Positions 12,501 through 23,892 of a stretch of 64,000 nt of DNA are shown here, piece by piece. A program made the translations under genes and the position numbers. This DNA comes from Endocalyx cinctus (Eukaryota; Ascomycota; Sordariomycetes; Amphisphaeriales; Apiosporaceae), in NCBI GenBank assembly GCA_001600455.1, contig BCKC01000002.1, forward strand, positions 2,370,171 to 2,434,170, in the 5' to 3' direction. The notes below the pieces were generated by a model that saw only the letters and a program-made list of their open reading frames with translations, did not search any database and was not told the DNA's origin. Every line of letters begins with the position of its first letter. The first letter of the stretch is position 1.

Positions 12501-15500
12501 GGTTGATAACCTGGTCTCGCCGGTTCGGTTTGCTGATGTGCTGCAATATATCGCGCTCGTACTGCCCAAAACACATTCTCACAAACCCATAACTGATTAC
12601 ATCGAGATTGGGCCGCATGGTGCACTCCGACGACCACTGCACGACACCCTCCTTCCAGCCACTGGTAGCAGAGCCTTCCGATACGCATCCGTCATGTCCA
12701 AATTTGATTGTCCTACAAAAACCATTTTGCAAGTCGTGGGACAACTCTACACTCGTGGATACCCAGTTTCGCTTACAAAACCTAATGAGATCGATGATAA
12801 GTCGTGCACGTTATCATTTTTAGCAGATACACCAGCATATCCCTTCGATCACTCTCAGACATACTGGCACGAAACCAGATTAAGTCGAGATTTACGATTT
12901 CGAGGACCATCACCAAGAAATATTCTCGGAATTCGCGCGACGGACTGGAATCCAATAGAACCACGTTGGAGGAAGATGCTAAGCATTGAAGAGATACCCT
13001 GGGTTGCAGATCATGTTGTTGGTGACAGCATATTCTTTCCGGCAACAGGAACTCTCATGATGGTTCTTGAAGCAGTGAAACAGATGGCGAATCCAAGCAG
13101 AACTATTTCAGGATTTCAGATCAAGGAAGCTACATATTTGAACCCTATCACCATACAACCGGAGACGAAGACCGAAGTTATTACCCAGCTACGATCTAGA
13201 CAACAAGCACACGAGAAGGCTGCTGTCAGATTCGAAGTTAACATATTCGCTATAATAAATGGATTCTGGAGCGAATGCTTTAATTCTACGATTCTCATTC
13301 AGTATGAAGAGCTACCGACGGAAGTTGACCACGGACAGGAAGAGCGCACTTTTTCGGAAACGCTAAATAAAAATTACGAAGAATTGAGCCAACGCTGTGA
13401 TAAATATATTACGAAAGATAACTTTTATAAATGGCATCACAAGCATGGACTGAAGTATGGAGAAGCCTTTTCTTTGGCAAAGGACATATTCTGGGATGGA
13501 GAATGCTCTGCCGTGGGGCGAGTTTCTGTAGAGCCTTCCGTCAAACACTACGAGGGGATCGTTCATCCTGCAATTTTGGACGCATCTTTTCAGCTTGGAT
13601 TCACTGGCGCATCGGAAGGAATGTCCAAAACAATAGACACCACGATCCCCCATAAGATGGAGGACGTATGGATATCTGCCACAGGGTGGCAATACCCACA
13701 CACAAACCAAATTAGGGTAATGGCCAAGTCTGAGCTCAAGGATATCGGCTCGGGCATTGAATGTTCATTTGGAGCTCTGGCAGATAATGGCTCGCCTCTA
13801 TGTTATGCTAAACGGTTTGAACTGCTGCCCCTGATGAGGAACGATTCCAAGCCAGAGATCGAAAAGAAGCTACTTCATCGTATCGACTGGAAACCTCAAC
13901 TATCCCTGCTCAGTCCAGACCAGCTTAATACATACTGCAGTATGAATGGGACTCCTGAGGACGAAACTGCAATTACGAGCTATTGCCATCAACTTGAAAA
14001 AACCCTTCGGGCAGTCTTACAACACAACATCAGCGCGCTGTTGGAAACAGATTGGGCTAAAGCCCCTTCGCACATGAAGAAGTATGTCTCTTGGATGGAA
14101 AGGCAACTCCAGAAGTCGCTAGCAAGCACAGAGGAAAATCTGGATATCCAGATTTTGAACAAGGAGCTTGAAGACTTGAGAAATCGAAGGCCTTCCTATA
14201 GGATGTTTGTCGAGATTGCCCAGAACATTGTGTCTATTGTGCGCGGTGATATGAATGTTTTGGAACTCCTATTCTCCACGCCAGTCGCACAGGACTTTTA
14301 CAATGACCTTCTGGGTCGTGTATTTAGTCAAAAGTTTATAGCTTACGTAAAGCTGTGTGCTCATCAAACACCTAACCTGAGGATTCTGGAAGTTGGAGGG
14401 GGCACAGGTGCCATGACGAGTGGTGTTCTATCCATACTCGAGGAGATTGAAAACCGAACTGGTGGGATCGCATTCTCAGAATACGTATACACCGATATTT
14501 CAGCCGGATTTTTCGAGAAAGCTCGAGATCGATTCCCAGATCAACAGGATCGTATAACTTTCAGGACCCTGGATATCGAACAGGACATAATGAGCCAGGG
14601 TATCGAAGCAGGCACCTATGATATCGTCCTTGCTGGAGATGTCGTTCACGCGACTAAAAATCTCTCGAAATCTCTTCGAAATCTTCATCGGGCTTTGAAA
14701 CCAGGGGGCCAGCTCATCCTACACGAAACGACTGCCCCGGAATGTTTCGTGATGGGCTTTGGCTTTGGCGCTCTACCGGGCTGGTGGGTTAGCGAGGAAG
14801 ACTATCGGTCTTGGGGCCCTACGATCACAGAGCTTGAATGGAATACCGTCCTGAGACAAAATGGATTCTCAGGTAACGATATGGTTGTTCGAGACTACGA
14901 AAATGACACAGCGTGGTTCGCTAGCACGATTATTACAACGGCCATAGATGAGCTTGAAAAGAATTCCGAGCAATCTAGGGTATTATTGGTTGTAAGCGAC
15001 GATAACGAACATCAGATGAGTGTAGCTCAATCCCTGGCAGAACACGCATTCTGTTTGCCAAAATATCAGTCAGAGGTATTTCCCCTCACTGACCTGTCCG
15101 GAGCGAAGATCAAGCCGACAGACTATATCGTATTCCTATCAGATCTTGATGGGTCATTACTGAGCCAGATTTCTGAGTCGTCTTTTAAAAACGTCAAGAG
15201 TTGGCTGCAACAAGCTAAAAATCTGATTTGGATCACCTTCTCAGATATATCAGTCACACATAGTTCGACACCCATGCCCTCCGCAGGCACTAAGGATGGC
15301 TTGCTTCGAACAGTAAGGGGAGAGTTTAGGAATAAACGCATCGTATCTCTTTCTATAGAATCTGAAGCTGGGAATATAAGCAACTATATTCACCATATAC
15401 TACAGGTTTTCGAATCCTCGTTCGGAGACATATCACCGGAGGTCGAGTATGTCATACAGCATGAGAAAATTCTCACGGCTCGATTGGTGGAAGATGCCAA

Positions 15501-17854
15501 TGCTAACAGACAATTAACCTCCTCCACTATCCCTGAGACGGTGACCGAGCCATGGTTATCTGGCCCTCCTCTCAAACTCGATATCGGAACTCGGGGTCAA
15601 CTAGAGACTCTTCATTTCAAGGAAGACATGGATTATTACACAGATCTTGGCCCCTCGGAAGTCGAGATCGAAGCCAAGGCATGGGCTGTCAACTTTCGCG
15701 ACATGTTCGGCGCTCTCGGTCGGCTAGACGAAGGTGGTTTTGGTTCCGATTGTGCTGGTATAGTCACCAGAGTCGGGTCCGAATGTAAGGACATACGACC
15801 AGGCGATCGCGTATGTATGTGCGTCGTCGACTGCATGCGAGCTTATCCTCGTGGGGACGAGTGGGCCGCAGTAAAAATTCACGACTCGGTCTTGTTCGAG
15901 GAGGCGTGCGCCGTGATAAACCCTGGTTTCACCTCGTGGCAGTCACTTATCGAAGTCGCGCGCTTGCAGAAAGGAGAGAAGATCCTGATCCACTCTGCAT
16001 CTGGTGCAACCGGACAGTTGGCGATCCAGATCGCGCAGATGGTGGGCGCCGAAGTGTTCGCGACAGTCGGCTACGATCATAAAAAGCAGTTTCTCATCGA
16101 CCAGTATAACATCCCGGCCGATCACATCTTCTACAGCAGAAACACCAAGTTTGCCCAGGGGATTATGAGGATGACTGGGACTGGCGTTGACGTCATATTG
16201 AATTCTCTGGTGGGAGAGGGATTGCGCGCATCCTGGGAGTGTATCGCCCCGTACGGGCGGTTCATCGAGATAGGGAAAGCAGATATCAACGCCAATTCGT
16301 CACTGCCAATGTCTCTTTTCGCTAAGAACGTGTCCTTCGCGGGCGTAGATCTCCGACATCTTTTCTTACATAAGAAAGAGCTAGGGAGGAAACTGCTGTG
16401 GAAGACAATGGAACTCGCTGCTGAAGGTGCCATCCATTATCCTAAACCATTACATGTCTATGATTTGGATAAAGTCGAGGCTGCTTTCAGATTCTTTCAG
16501 AGCGGCAAGAACGTAGGGCGTATCATCATCAGAGTCGATCCTAAGACACAGGTTCAGGTATGTTACTCTATTATAATTACTCACAAGACGAAATTTTCAG
16601 AGGCGATAAGGAACTATCATAAGCTAATGCCGACTTTTATTAGAAAAAAATAATTCGTCGAAGGATATGGAATTTCGACGAAAATTCCACTTATGTCGTC
16701 GCCGGAGGTCTCGGTGGCATTGGGCGATCGATACTCAAGTGGATGGCGAACAAAGGCGCTAAATACTTGCTTGTCCCATCGAGGTCAGGTGCCGCTTCTG
16801 ATGCGGCAGCCAAACTCGTGAATGAGCTAAAGAGTCGAAATGTTACTATCCACACCCCGAAATGTGACGTTTCTTCCGTTGAGTCACTTTCGCGAACTCT
16901 GGAGGAGTGTGTCAAGACAATGCCTCCTATTCGAGGCTGCATCAATGCCACTATGGTTCTAAATGTAAGTTTTTTTTTAAACCTATTCTTAGTAAGAGGT
17001 CAATACTGACACAAGTTCTTCTCTAGGATGCCGTCTTTGAAAATATGACACACTCTCAATGGCAAGATACCATCCGTTCAAAGGTTTCCTCGTCTTGGAA
17101 CCTTAATACACTTCTCCCTGACTTGGACTTCTACATTCTTCTTTCATCCGTATCTGGCGTCCTGGGAAATCTCGGTCAGTCTAACTACGCTGCTGGCTGT
17201 ACATTTCAGGATGCGCTTGCCCGGTATCGCGCTTCTCACGGGAAGAAAACCATATCTGTCGACCTCGGTTTAATGGGAACCATCGGTATCGTAGCCGAGA
17301 GCGAATCCCTCGCGAACAATTTTGACGGTTCCCAAGGCCTCGTTCCTATCGAAGAGCAGGAATTTCTTTCCCTCATGGAATTCTGCTGTGATCCGACCTG
17401 CCCCAAAGTCTCCGTTGAAGAGAGTCAGATCACGATGGGTCTCACGACTCCGGCAGATATGCTTCGTCGCTCGCTCGAACCCTTGGATATCATGAAACGT
17501 CCTCTTTTTGCATATTTCAGTCACCCCAAGGGAAAGTCACTGACATTATCCAACTCGGCAAATAGCGTCAGCCCCGGCCAGCTATTCAGGTCGATGGAAT
17601 CGGCTGAGGAGCGAGAAAAGGTAGTCATTGAGGCTTTGGCTACGAAGTTAGCACGCGCGCTATCGATCAAGACGGAATACATAGATATAGACCAGCCTCT
17701 TCATGCTTTCGGAGTCGATTCGTTAGTGGCTGTAGAAGTGCGCAACTGGATAGCGAATGAGTTCGCTGCTGACATGCCCGTCTTTGAGATTATGAGCGGC
17801 AGGACAGTCGCAGCAATTGGAGAGTTAGTAACGAAAACAAGTCAAATCAAATGA
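9518..17854 (+). CDS. highly reducing polyketide synthase (KS-AT-DH-MT-ER-KR-ACP)
   Basis: Iterative type I HR-PKS, predicted 2552 aa. Exons: 9518-9688, 9754-9832, 9897-9962, 10033-10301, 10362-10704, 10766-10856, 10917-11073, 11136-11805, 11894-16557, 16644-16964, 17027-17854; all phases close. KS (about 1-430) has Cys174 in NTACSSSM, His309 in VEAHGTGT and His349 in NIGHLEG. AT (about 570-890) has Ser659 in GHSSGE. DH (about 960-1260) has His989 and Asp1178. MT has the SAM loop EVGGGTGAM (1448-1456). ER (about 1840-2160) has HSASGATG (1982-1989). KR has GGLGGIG (2191-2197) and Tyr2331. ACP Ser2509 sits in GVDSLVAVE. The protein ends after the ACP with no thioesterase or reductase, fitting release by the AOS. 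Oddities are a GC-AG second intron and Cys at KR position 2335, where Asn is usual. Product not predictable. Confidence 0.93.
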
Positions 17855-18115
17855 AAGGCTTGAATGCCATAGGTCCCACCGAATATGGTGATATGGTGAC
17901 CTTTTATTGTAACAAGGTAGTAACCAGATAAGTAGCTTAGCATTTTCCAACAAGGAGAAGAAGCAAGATTGATACCCAATAAATAAATTAATTCGTTACC
18001 TCTGTACGTATTCAGCTTGAGCTTATCTCTTGACCCGAGCAAACCCCGCCGTTCTCTCTATATTAACTAAAAAGATACATAAAAATATCTTGAGATTTAA
18101 TATCCGCCACAATTT

Positions 18116-18937
18116 TCACCTTCCGCACTGGGGAGTCAAACAGACGGTGATCTCATGAATATATCGAATCAATCCATCCTCGACACGAATCATGTTGCTA
18201 CTCGGCACCGAGCTATTCCCCGGCCTCGAGCTCTCGAGCCATGGAAACCCGTTGAAGACGTCGATGGCTCCTAGCTGCTGATCGATTACGTACCGGCGAT
18301 TGCCAACCTTCAGGGGCTCTGGGAAAGCGGGCATAGCGCAGGTGTTCGCCGTCGCGTCCGCCTCGCCCGTGTACAGGCCTCCCTCGAGCCGGGCGCAAGG
18401 GGTTCCCAGCGGCACTGGCAGAGTCGAATCTCCCCACTGGTCGAGATAAGCGTCGGCGGCAGCTTGGAGGACCTCGCGGGAGTCGCGCCGCTCGTCTAGC
18501 ACAAACCTCCACTCTTCCTCTCGAACCCAACGCAGGTGTTCATCGGCGCCGAAGGCCCAGTCGCCCTCGTCGGTGACGACGGATTCGATCTTGGTCACCA
18601 TTTTCCCGTCCTCTGAAAGCATCATTCGGGTGTGGATCACGTAAGGGTGCTCAGATGTCGCTGACGTCACCTCCGTAAATGTAGCGCATTGGGCTTCGTC
18701 CCAGAGGCTGAGGTCGTAGTCGACGATGACGGGCTGAGATAACACGCCCTTGGTGATGTCGAGGATAACGTCGTTCTCGGAATAGGTGCCGTTGGGAGCA
18801 AGCTTTATCAGCGTTGGATCTCCCTTGGCTTGCGCTTGGACATAATTTGCTGTCGCATCTAGTAGGAGATCCCGGCTGCACGCTGCTGAGACGCGAGTCG
18901 CGAGCACGGCACAAGTCAATAAGATTGAGTAGATCAT
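18116..18937 (-). CDS. small secreted protein, DUF8021-like
   Basis: Intronless, 273 aa, ATG at 18937. The N-terminus is a clear signal peptide (hydrophobic core ILLTCAVLAT, likely cleavage after RVSA near residue 18). The mature part has several cysteines and alternates short conserved patches (ANYVQAQAKGD, VIHTRMM, AAADAYLDQWGD, TPCARLEGG, RRYVIDQQLGAIDVF). This resembles fungal secreted proteins grouped as DUF8021, which may share a SnoaL/NTF2-like fold; I cannot confirm the fold here. It is convergent with the PKS, 261 bp from its stop. No catalytic residues can be named. It could be an extracellular cluster protein, a cyclase-like helper or an unrelated effector-type protein; the middle option is speculative. 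Confidence 0.72.
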   Translation of the reverse strand: MIYSILLTCAVLATRVSAACSRDLLLDATANYVQAQAKGDPTLIKLAPNGTYSENDVILDITKGVLSQPVIVDYDLSLWDEAQCATFTEVTSATSEHPYVIHTRMMLSEDGKMVTKIESVVTDEGDWAFGADEHLRWVREEEWRFVLDERRDSREVLQAAADAYLDQWGDSTLPVPLGTPCARLEGGLYTGEADATANTCAMPAFPEPLKVGNRRYVIDQQLGAIDVFNGFPWLESSRPGNSSVPSSNMIRVEDGLIRYIHEITVCLTPQCGR

Positions 18938-20340
18938 CTTAGCCTTGGGGTTTCGAATGAAATATGAACCGAAACTCTTCAGGTATAGATGTCAGTTTCG
19001 CTTTAGGAGGCTCAGTTTTCGTGTTATCTTGCAAGAGTGAGGAGATCGAGGGCGAGAAAGGGGTAGTTATACAGCTCTTGAGGGTCTTCCCCAGCGCGTG
19101 GCAATTAGGCCGATCTCCCGGTTCAAAGCGATTTTGAAGCGACAAGAATGCAATCGATTCCATCCGACCAATCGTTTGCTAGGGGAGTGATTTCCTTTGC
19201 GGTAGTTATATTTAGCCGCAATATCGCGAAATTGCTTTGCATACTTCACTCACTACCAATGATCTGGCCAACCTACCCAACAAAGTTAACAGAACACGAT
19301 TTTGGTATTTTCTCGGCCATATCACGAGGTATTAGAAACCGACACTATCCCATGATTCATCATTTTGGTGAAAAGGGCTTTACTTTAGGGATGTCGCGGT
19401 AGGCACTGGAAAGCCTTTGCTAGGTTCTCCTCCCTTTAGAAGACTCTCGGCAAGAATGATCACATTATCGATTGTTATCGACACTTTCTGAAATAGTAGG
19501 ATTTATTTCCACAGCGTAATATTGTTATATAACGTAACTACGAAACCGATATTTCATCAGTTCAGCCCGATTTACTATGGACGGATGATATAATTGATAT
19601 ATAAGGCGGCTGGTTGGGTGTATTGAAAGAGATGGCTTGGCAACTTAGCCAGCTTTCTCCAGTGTCCACTATGACAACCCCTAAACGTACGCAATAAAGG
19701 GGGCATTTTAGCAATCTATACGGAGTACAAGCGACAGGGCTATAGAGGGTGCTAGAGCGTATTTAGAAAAGGCTCGTATCTAGCCATGTCCCACTTATAT
19801 ATCCTTCGGAACCCCCGATCGGAGGCCGGACAGCTCCTATTAGTTTTCTATTCATTAATGAAGTATGTTTTGATAACTCCAATTACTTCGACTATATCCT
19901 CACACGAAAACTATGAAGAATATGAAGAAAATCAGATCTTATATAAAAAGTCAAGCTGTGAACTCGTTTTGATAGTATGGTACACTATGCCAGGATTGAC
20001 AGCATACTCCATATTTTATGCATCGCTGCAGCGCTGGTCGCCGATAACGAATTAATGATAGGGAAGACGACATCTTAAAAGTGCTTCTATTGGCTTGGTC
20101 ATAAGGCAAGGGTTCTACACTATCACAGGTCCCAGCGGCGGAGATGACACACCATATCAGTTCAGTGAAAAAACTTGCAGTGGCCCACTCACTCTACTAC
20201 CTTGAATCGATATGGACCGAGAATCTCTCAAGTCTAATATATAAAAGGTGTAAATCACCATGCATGCCACAATTCCCTTTTCTCGACTAAGGTAGCTATT
20301 CTAGCTAATCCATTGAAGATCCCGAAAAATAGAAGAGGCA
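18938..20340. other. divergent intergenic region before the transporter
   Basis: About 1.4 kb between the secreted-protein gene (minus) and the OPT transporter (plus). No supported gene. A good TATA-box candidate lies at 20238-20248. Confidence 0.55.
20238..20248 (+). promoter_or_regulatory. putative TATA box of the OPT transporter
   Basis: TATATAAAAGG occurs 93 bp before the transporter ATG at 20341, a typical fungal distance once a short 5' leader is allowed. Sequence match only; no expression evidence. Confidence 0.5.
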
Positions 20341-22868
20341 ATGGATGATACTCAACCAAAGGCCAGCCTTCAGACCCAACCAGAGATAGTAGGAGATGCT
20401 GAGTCCTTGGCACCCTTAGCACCTAAGACAGCTCCTATCGTCAGCGTCGGAGCTCCTGGCGACGGCACGCAAGAAACCGTAGCGGCAAGAGATAGCGACG
20501 AAGAAGATGCAAGAAAGGCGGATGAACACGATGCTAAGCTAATTAGGGGCACCGCCGTGGTTCGCGACGGTCATGACGTCGCACAGTACGTTGTCAGCAC
20601 CCAAGATGACCACGACCCCGCTTGCACGTTTCGATCATTTATCATCGGTTCCGGCCTGACTGCACTCGCGGCTTCCATTAACCAGATTTACTTCTACAAA
20701 CCCGTTGACGTCACTTTCGCTTCCGTCTTCCTCTGCCTGCTGGCTTACGTCTTGGGTTTGGCCTGGTCCCAAGTCCTACCGCGCCGCGAGCATGTGGAGA
20801 AGTTCCTGCCGTCCCAAGCTAAGTGGCTGGGCCCTGTCGTACACTTGATCAATCCGGGCCATTTTGGTCTTAAAGAGCATGCGGTAGCCTCCATTCTGTC
20901 AACCTCGAGCGGCAACGGAGCAGCGATCGTGCAGGTATTTGGCGCCGAAAGACTGTTTTACGATCGGAAGACCGAGGCGGCAACGGCAATTTTGACCATA
21001 TTCTCTGCCTCTATTTTTGGTTATGGCCTAGTTGGTCTCCTAAGATCTATCATTATCCACCGTAAGTAAATTTCTCCATTCCAATCAGAGCATGTAAGTT
21101 ATCTGACGTGACGCATCCGCTCTTCCCTAGCAAGTGAAATGGTATGGTGGCAGTGTCTGCCAATGGTCTCCATATATCAGACCTTTCACCGAGATCCTAA
21201 AGGTGAGAATCGCGATCGACTGAAGATGTTCGGTGCCACATCTATCTCGATGCTCATATGGGAGCCTTTCGCCTCGTACATATGGCCCTGGCTTAACGGT
21301 ATATCAATACCGTGTCTTGCTTCTATGAAGGCACCACCGGCAACCAGAAAAGTTCTGATGACTATCTTCGGCGGCATATCATCGAATGAAGGCCAAGGAC
21401 TTTTCAATTTCTCACTCGATTGGCAATACATAACATCGAAGTACATGTCATTACCGCTCATCCAGCAGGCCAATTCGTGGGCTGGCATCGTTATATCCTA
21501 CGTCATGTGCTTTGCTCTGTACTATAGTGGAGCATGGGGCGCCAAGAAGTATCCCTTTATGTCAACTTCCATGTTCGACGAGACGACAGGAAAGGTCTAC
21601 AATCAGACGGTGATCTTTGGAAGCAACGCTATCCTCGACCGCGAAGCGCTGGAGAGACACGGCCTCCCTAGATTGACCGCTACCAACGTTTGGGCTAATA
21701 TGGCGGCCATGGCGGCGATCGGTGCCCTAATCACCCACATTGTCCTCTTTCACGGTTCTCAGATTAAGAAGTCACTGGTACAAGCATGGAAGAAGACCGA
21801 AACGGACCCGCATTTTAAGGTGATGCAAGAAAACTACGAGGACGTACCTCTCTGGTGGTACGGTATCGTCCTCGTCGTCGGTTTCTTCCTCGGACTGGGA
21901 GCGATATACGCTGGGAACACGACATTGGATCCCTGGGCATATCTGATAGCAATCCTCCTAGGATGCGTCATTGCGCCGTTTTCCCTATGCCTTTATGGAT
22001 TACTAGGCACGAGCGTCGCAACCAACAATCTGTCCAAGATGCTCTGCGGTGCACTACAGCCTGGGAAACCAGTGGCTAATCTCTATTTCTCCATGTTCAG
22101 TCACGAAGTTACGGTGCTGTCCGTCTTCTTAGCGACGGATCTCAAGATGGCCCAGTATTTGAAGATCCCGTGGAGGACCATGTTCCTGCTACAGACGTAC
22201 GGGAGTCTACTGGGTACAGCACTCAATTATACCATCATGGACAACATTATTAAGAACAGGCGAGAGATCCTCCTCGATCCAATCGGGAACCAAGTTTGGA
22301 GTGGTCAAAAGATTCAGTCCCTAAACACAAACGCGGTCACTTGGTCCCTGGCTAAGTATGTCTACGGTTTTCGTAACGGCGGATACGGATGGATTCCCTT
22401 ATCCATCCTCTTCGGAGCCGCTATCCCGGTAATACATTGGCTTGTCGCCCGCCGATACCCGAAGATTGGTGGCTGGGAAGTGCGAAAAATGGTTGCGCCC
22501 GTCGTGCTGTACAATGCCTCCTCAACTACGGCCGGTACCACTTCGGTTGTGTGGTCCCAGATTGCAGTCGGCTTATGGTCTCAACATTTCATGCGACTCA
22601 AGCACCCGTCATGGTTCGGTAAATACAACTATATTGTAGGTGGTGGCCTAGATGCTGGCGCCAAGGTCATGATGTTCATTCTAACGTTCGCCGTTTTTGG
22701 TGGCTCAGGCGCCGAGGTCCCCTTTCCGAAGGTAAGCGTTTTTTTTTTTACCCTAATGGGTGTCTCAACAATAGACCGGGTACACTTGAAAGCTAATCAT
22801 AATCATAGTGGTGGGGGAATCCTTCGTCGAGTTCTAAACAGTATGCCGATTTCTGTGGTACTGGATAA
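20341..22868 (+). CDS. OPT-family oligopeptide transporter
   Basis: Proton-coupled transporter of small peptides or related conjugates (family-level knowledge), with about 12-16 membrane helices. Exons are 20341-21061, 21131-22731 and 22809-22868 (introns 69 and 77 nt), giving 793 aa. The hydrophilic N-terminus (about 90 residues) precedes the helices. The OPT signature NPGHFGLKEHAV is visible near residue 180, followed by WWQCLPM, FNFSLDWQYI and a late aromatic FPKWWGNP motif. The final 60-nt exon was chosen because splicing 22731 to 22809 restores the conserved WWGNP and a C-terminal YADFCGTG; reading through the intron gives unrelated sequence. It lies between the PKS and the second acyltransferase. 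It may move a precursor or product of the cluster, or be a bystander nutrient transporter; the sequence cannot tell. Confidence 0.88.
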
Positions 22869-23892
22869 CTAATAGATGACGCGTAGACTAATAGCAATTG
22901 CTGTCTCTGAAAACTGAAAGCTCCAAGATGGTTTTTAACGTCATCCTAAATGTTTGGTTATGTTACAAGTCAAATAATAAACCATAGTTACTCTCGGTAA
23001 TTAATGATCTCTCGCATGTAAGAATTGAATTAATCAACCACTTTAACAAAAGTCCATCGAAGAAACAAGTAATTAGTAGTGATAAATCCGGGACCGAAAC
23101 GACAGGTAAACGGGTTAGGTTTGTTGGTAACTAACCCTGTAGCTTTTGGTACTGGGGGGTAATTACGGCCATGCCGATAAGGATATCGAGGTATTCCGAC
23201 AGTCTAGCAGTCTGGTCGCCATTAACAGGGCTCGAAATAGGCAGCGGTTGCATAGGTGCATGGGCACATGGATACGTGGATTAATGGGTGTACTTGTAGT
23301 GTATGCACGCTTCGTCACGAACGTAGGATATTTCCATAGATATGACCGATCATTGGTTCGTAGATGTAAAATAGAACAGGGTCAGGGGTATGCCTGATCT
23401 AACAGCAATCGGACAAACTCTCTTCCGTACATGTAGATGTACTATGAGCAATATATGTAGAGAATTGAGATTCCCATGACAACGCCGTTCACTTTTCATC
23501 GGATACTCACTGTCGCTTACTAATTCATCACGCTCTGGGTACCGTAAGCAACTTGGACTCCAAGTCAGCATTCGTTACCTGATTGAGTACCAACTTACCA
23601 AGTCAGCTAGTATACCTAGGTAGTTAGATATGTACTTCTTTAAATAGATTATTATGTATGTATGTAAGACAATATCAATTTCCGAATTCCGCGGCCAACG
23701 GCTGATTGAGGGGAAAGGAAAAGGAGTTCTTCGCGTTCTATTTCATTCTTTATTTTGATCATTCATATTACAGCGGACAGGATGCGCCGCCAATTTATCG
23801 CGTAGTTAACTGAAAGTAAATTTCAGTCAGACCTTCAAGTAAAAATGAAATTTGCTCCTTGAATTACCTTTTTAGCAATAATTCCACCAAAT
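22869..23892. other. intergenic, no gene recognised
   Basis: About 1 kb between the transporter and the second acyltransferase. No recognisable coding sequence. It contains the promoter of the downstream gene, but I identified no site with confidence. Confidence 0.55.
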
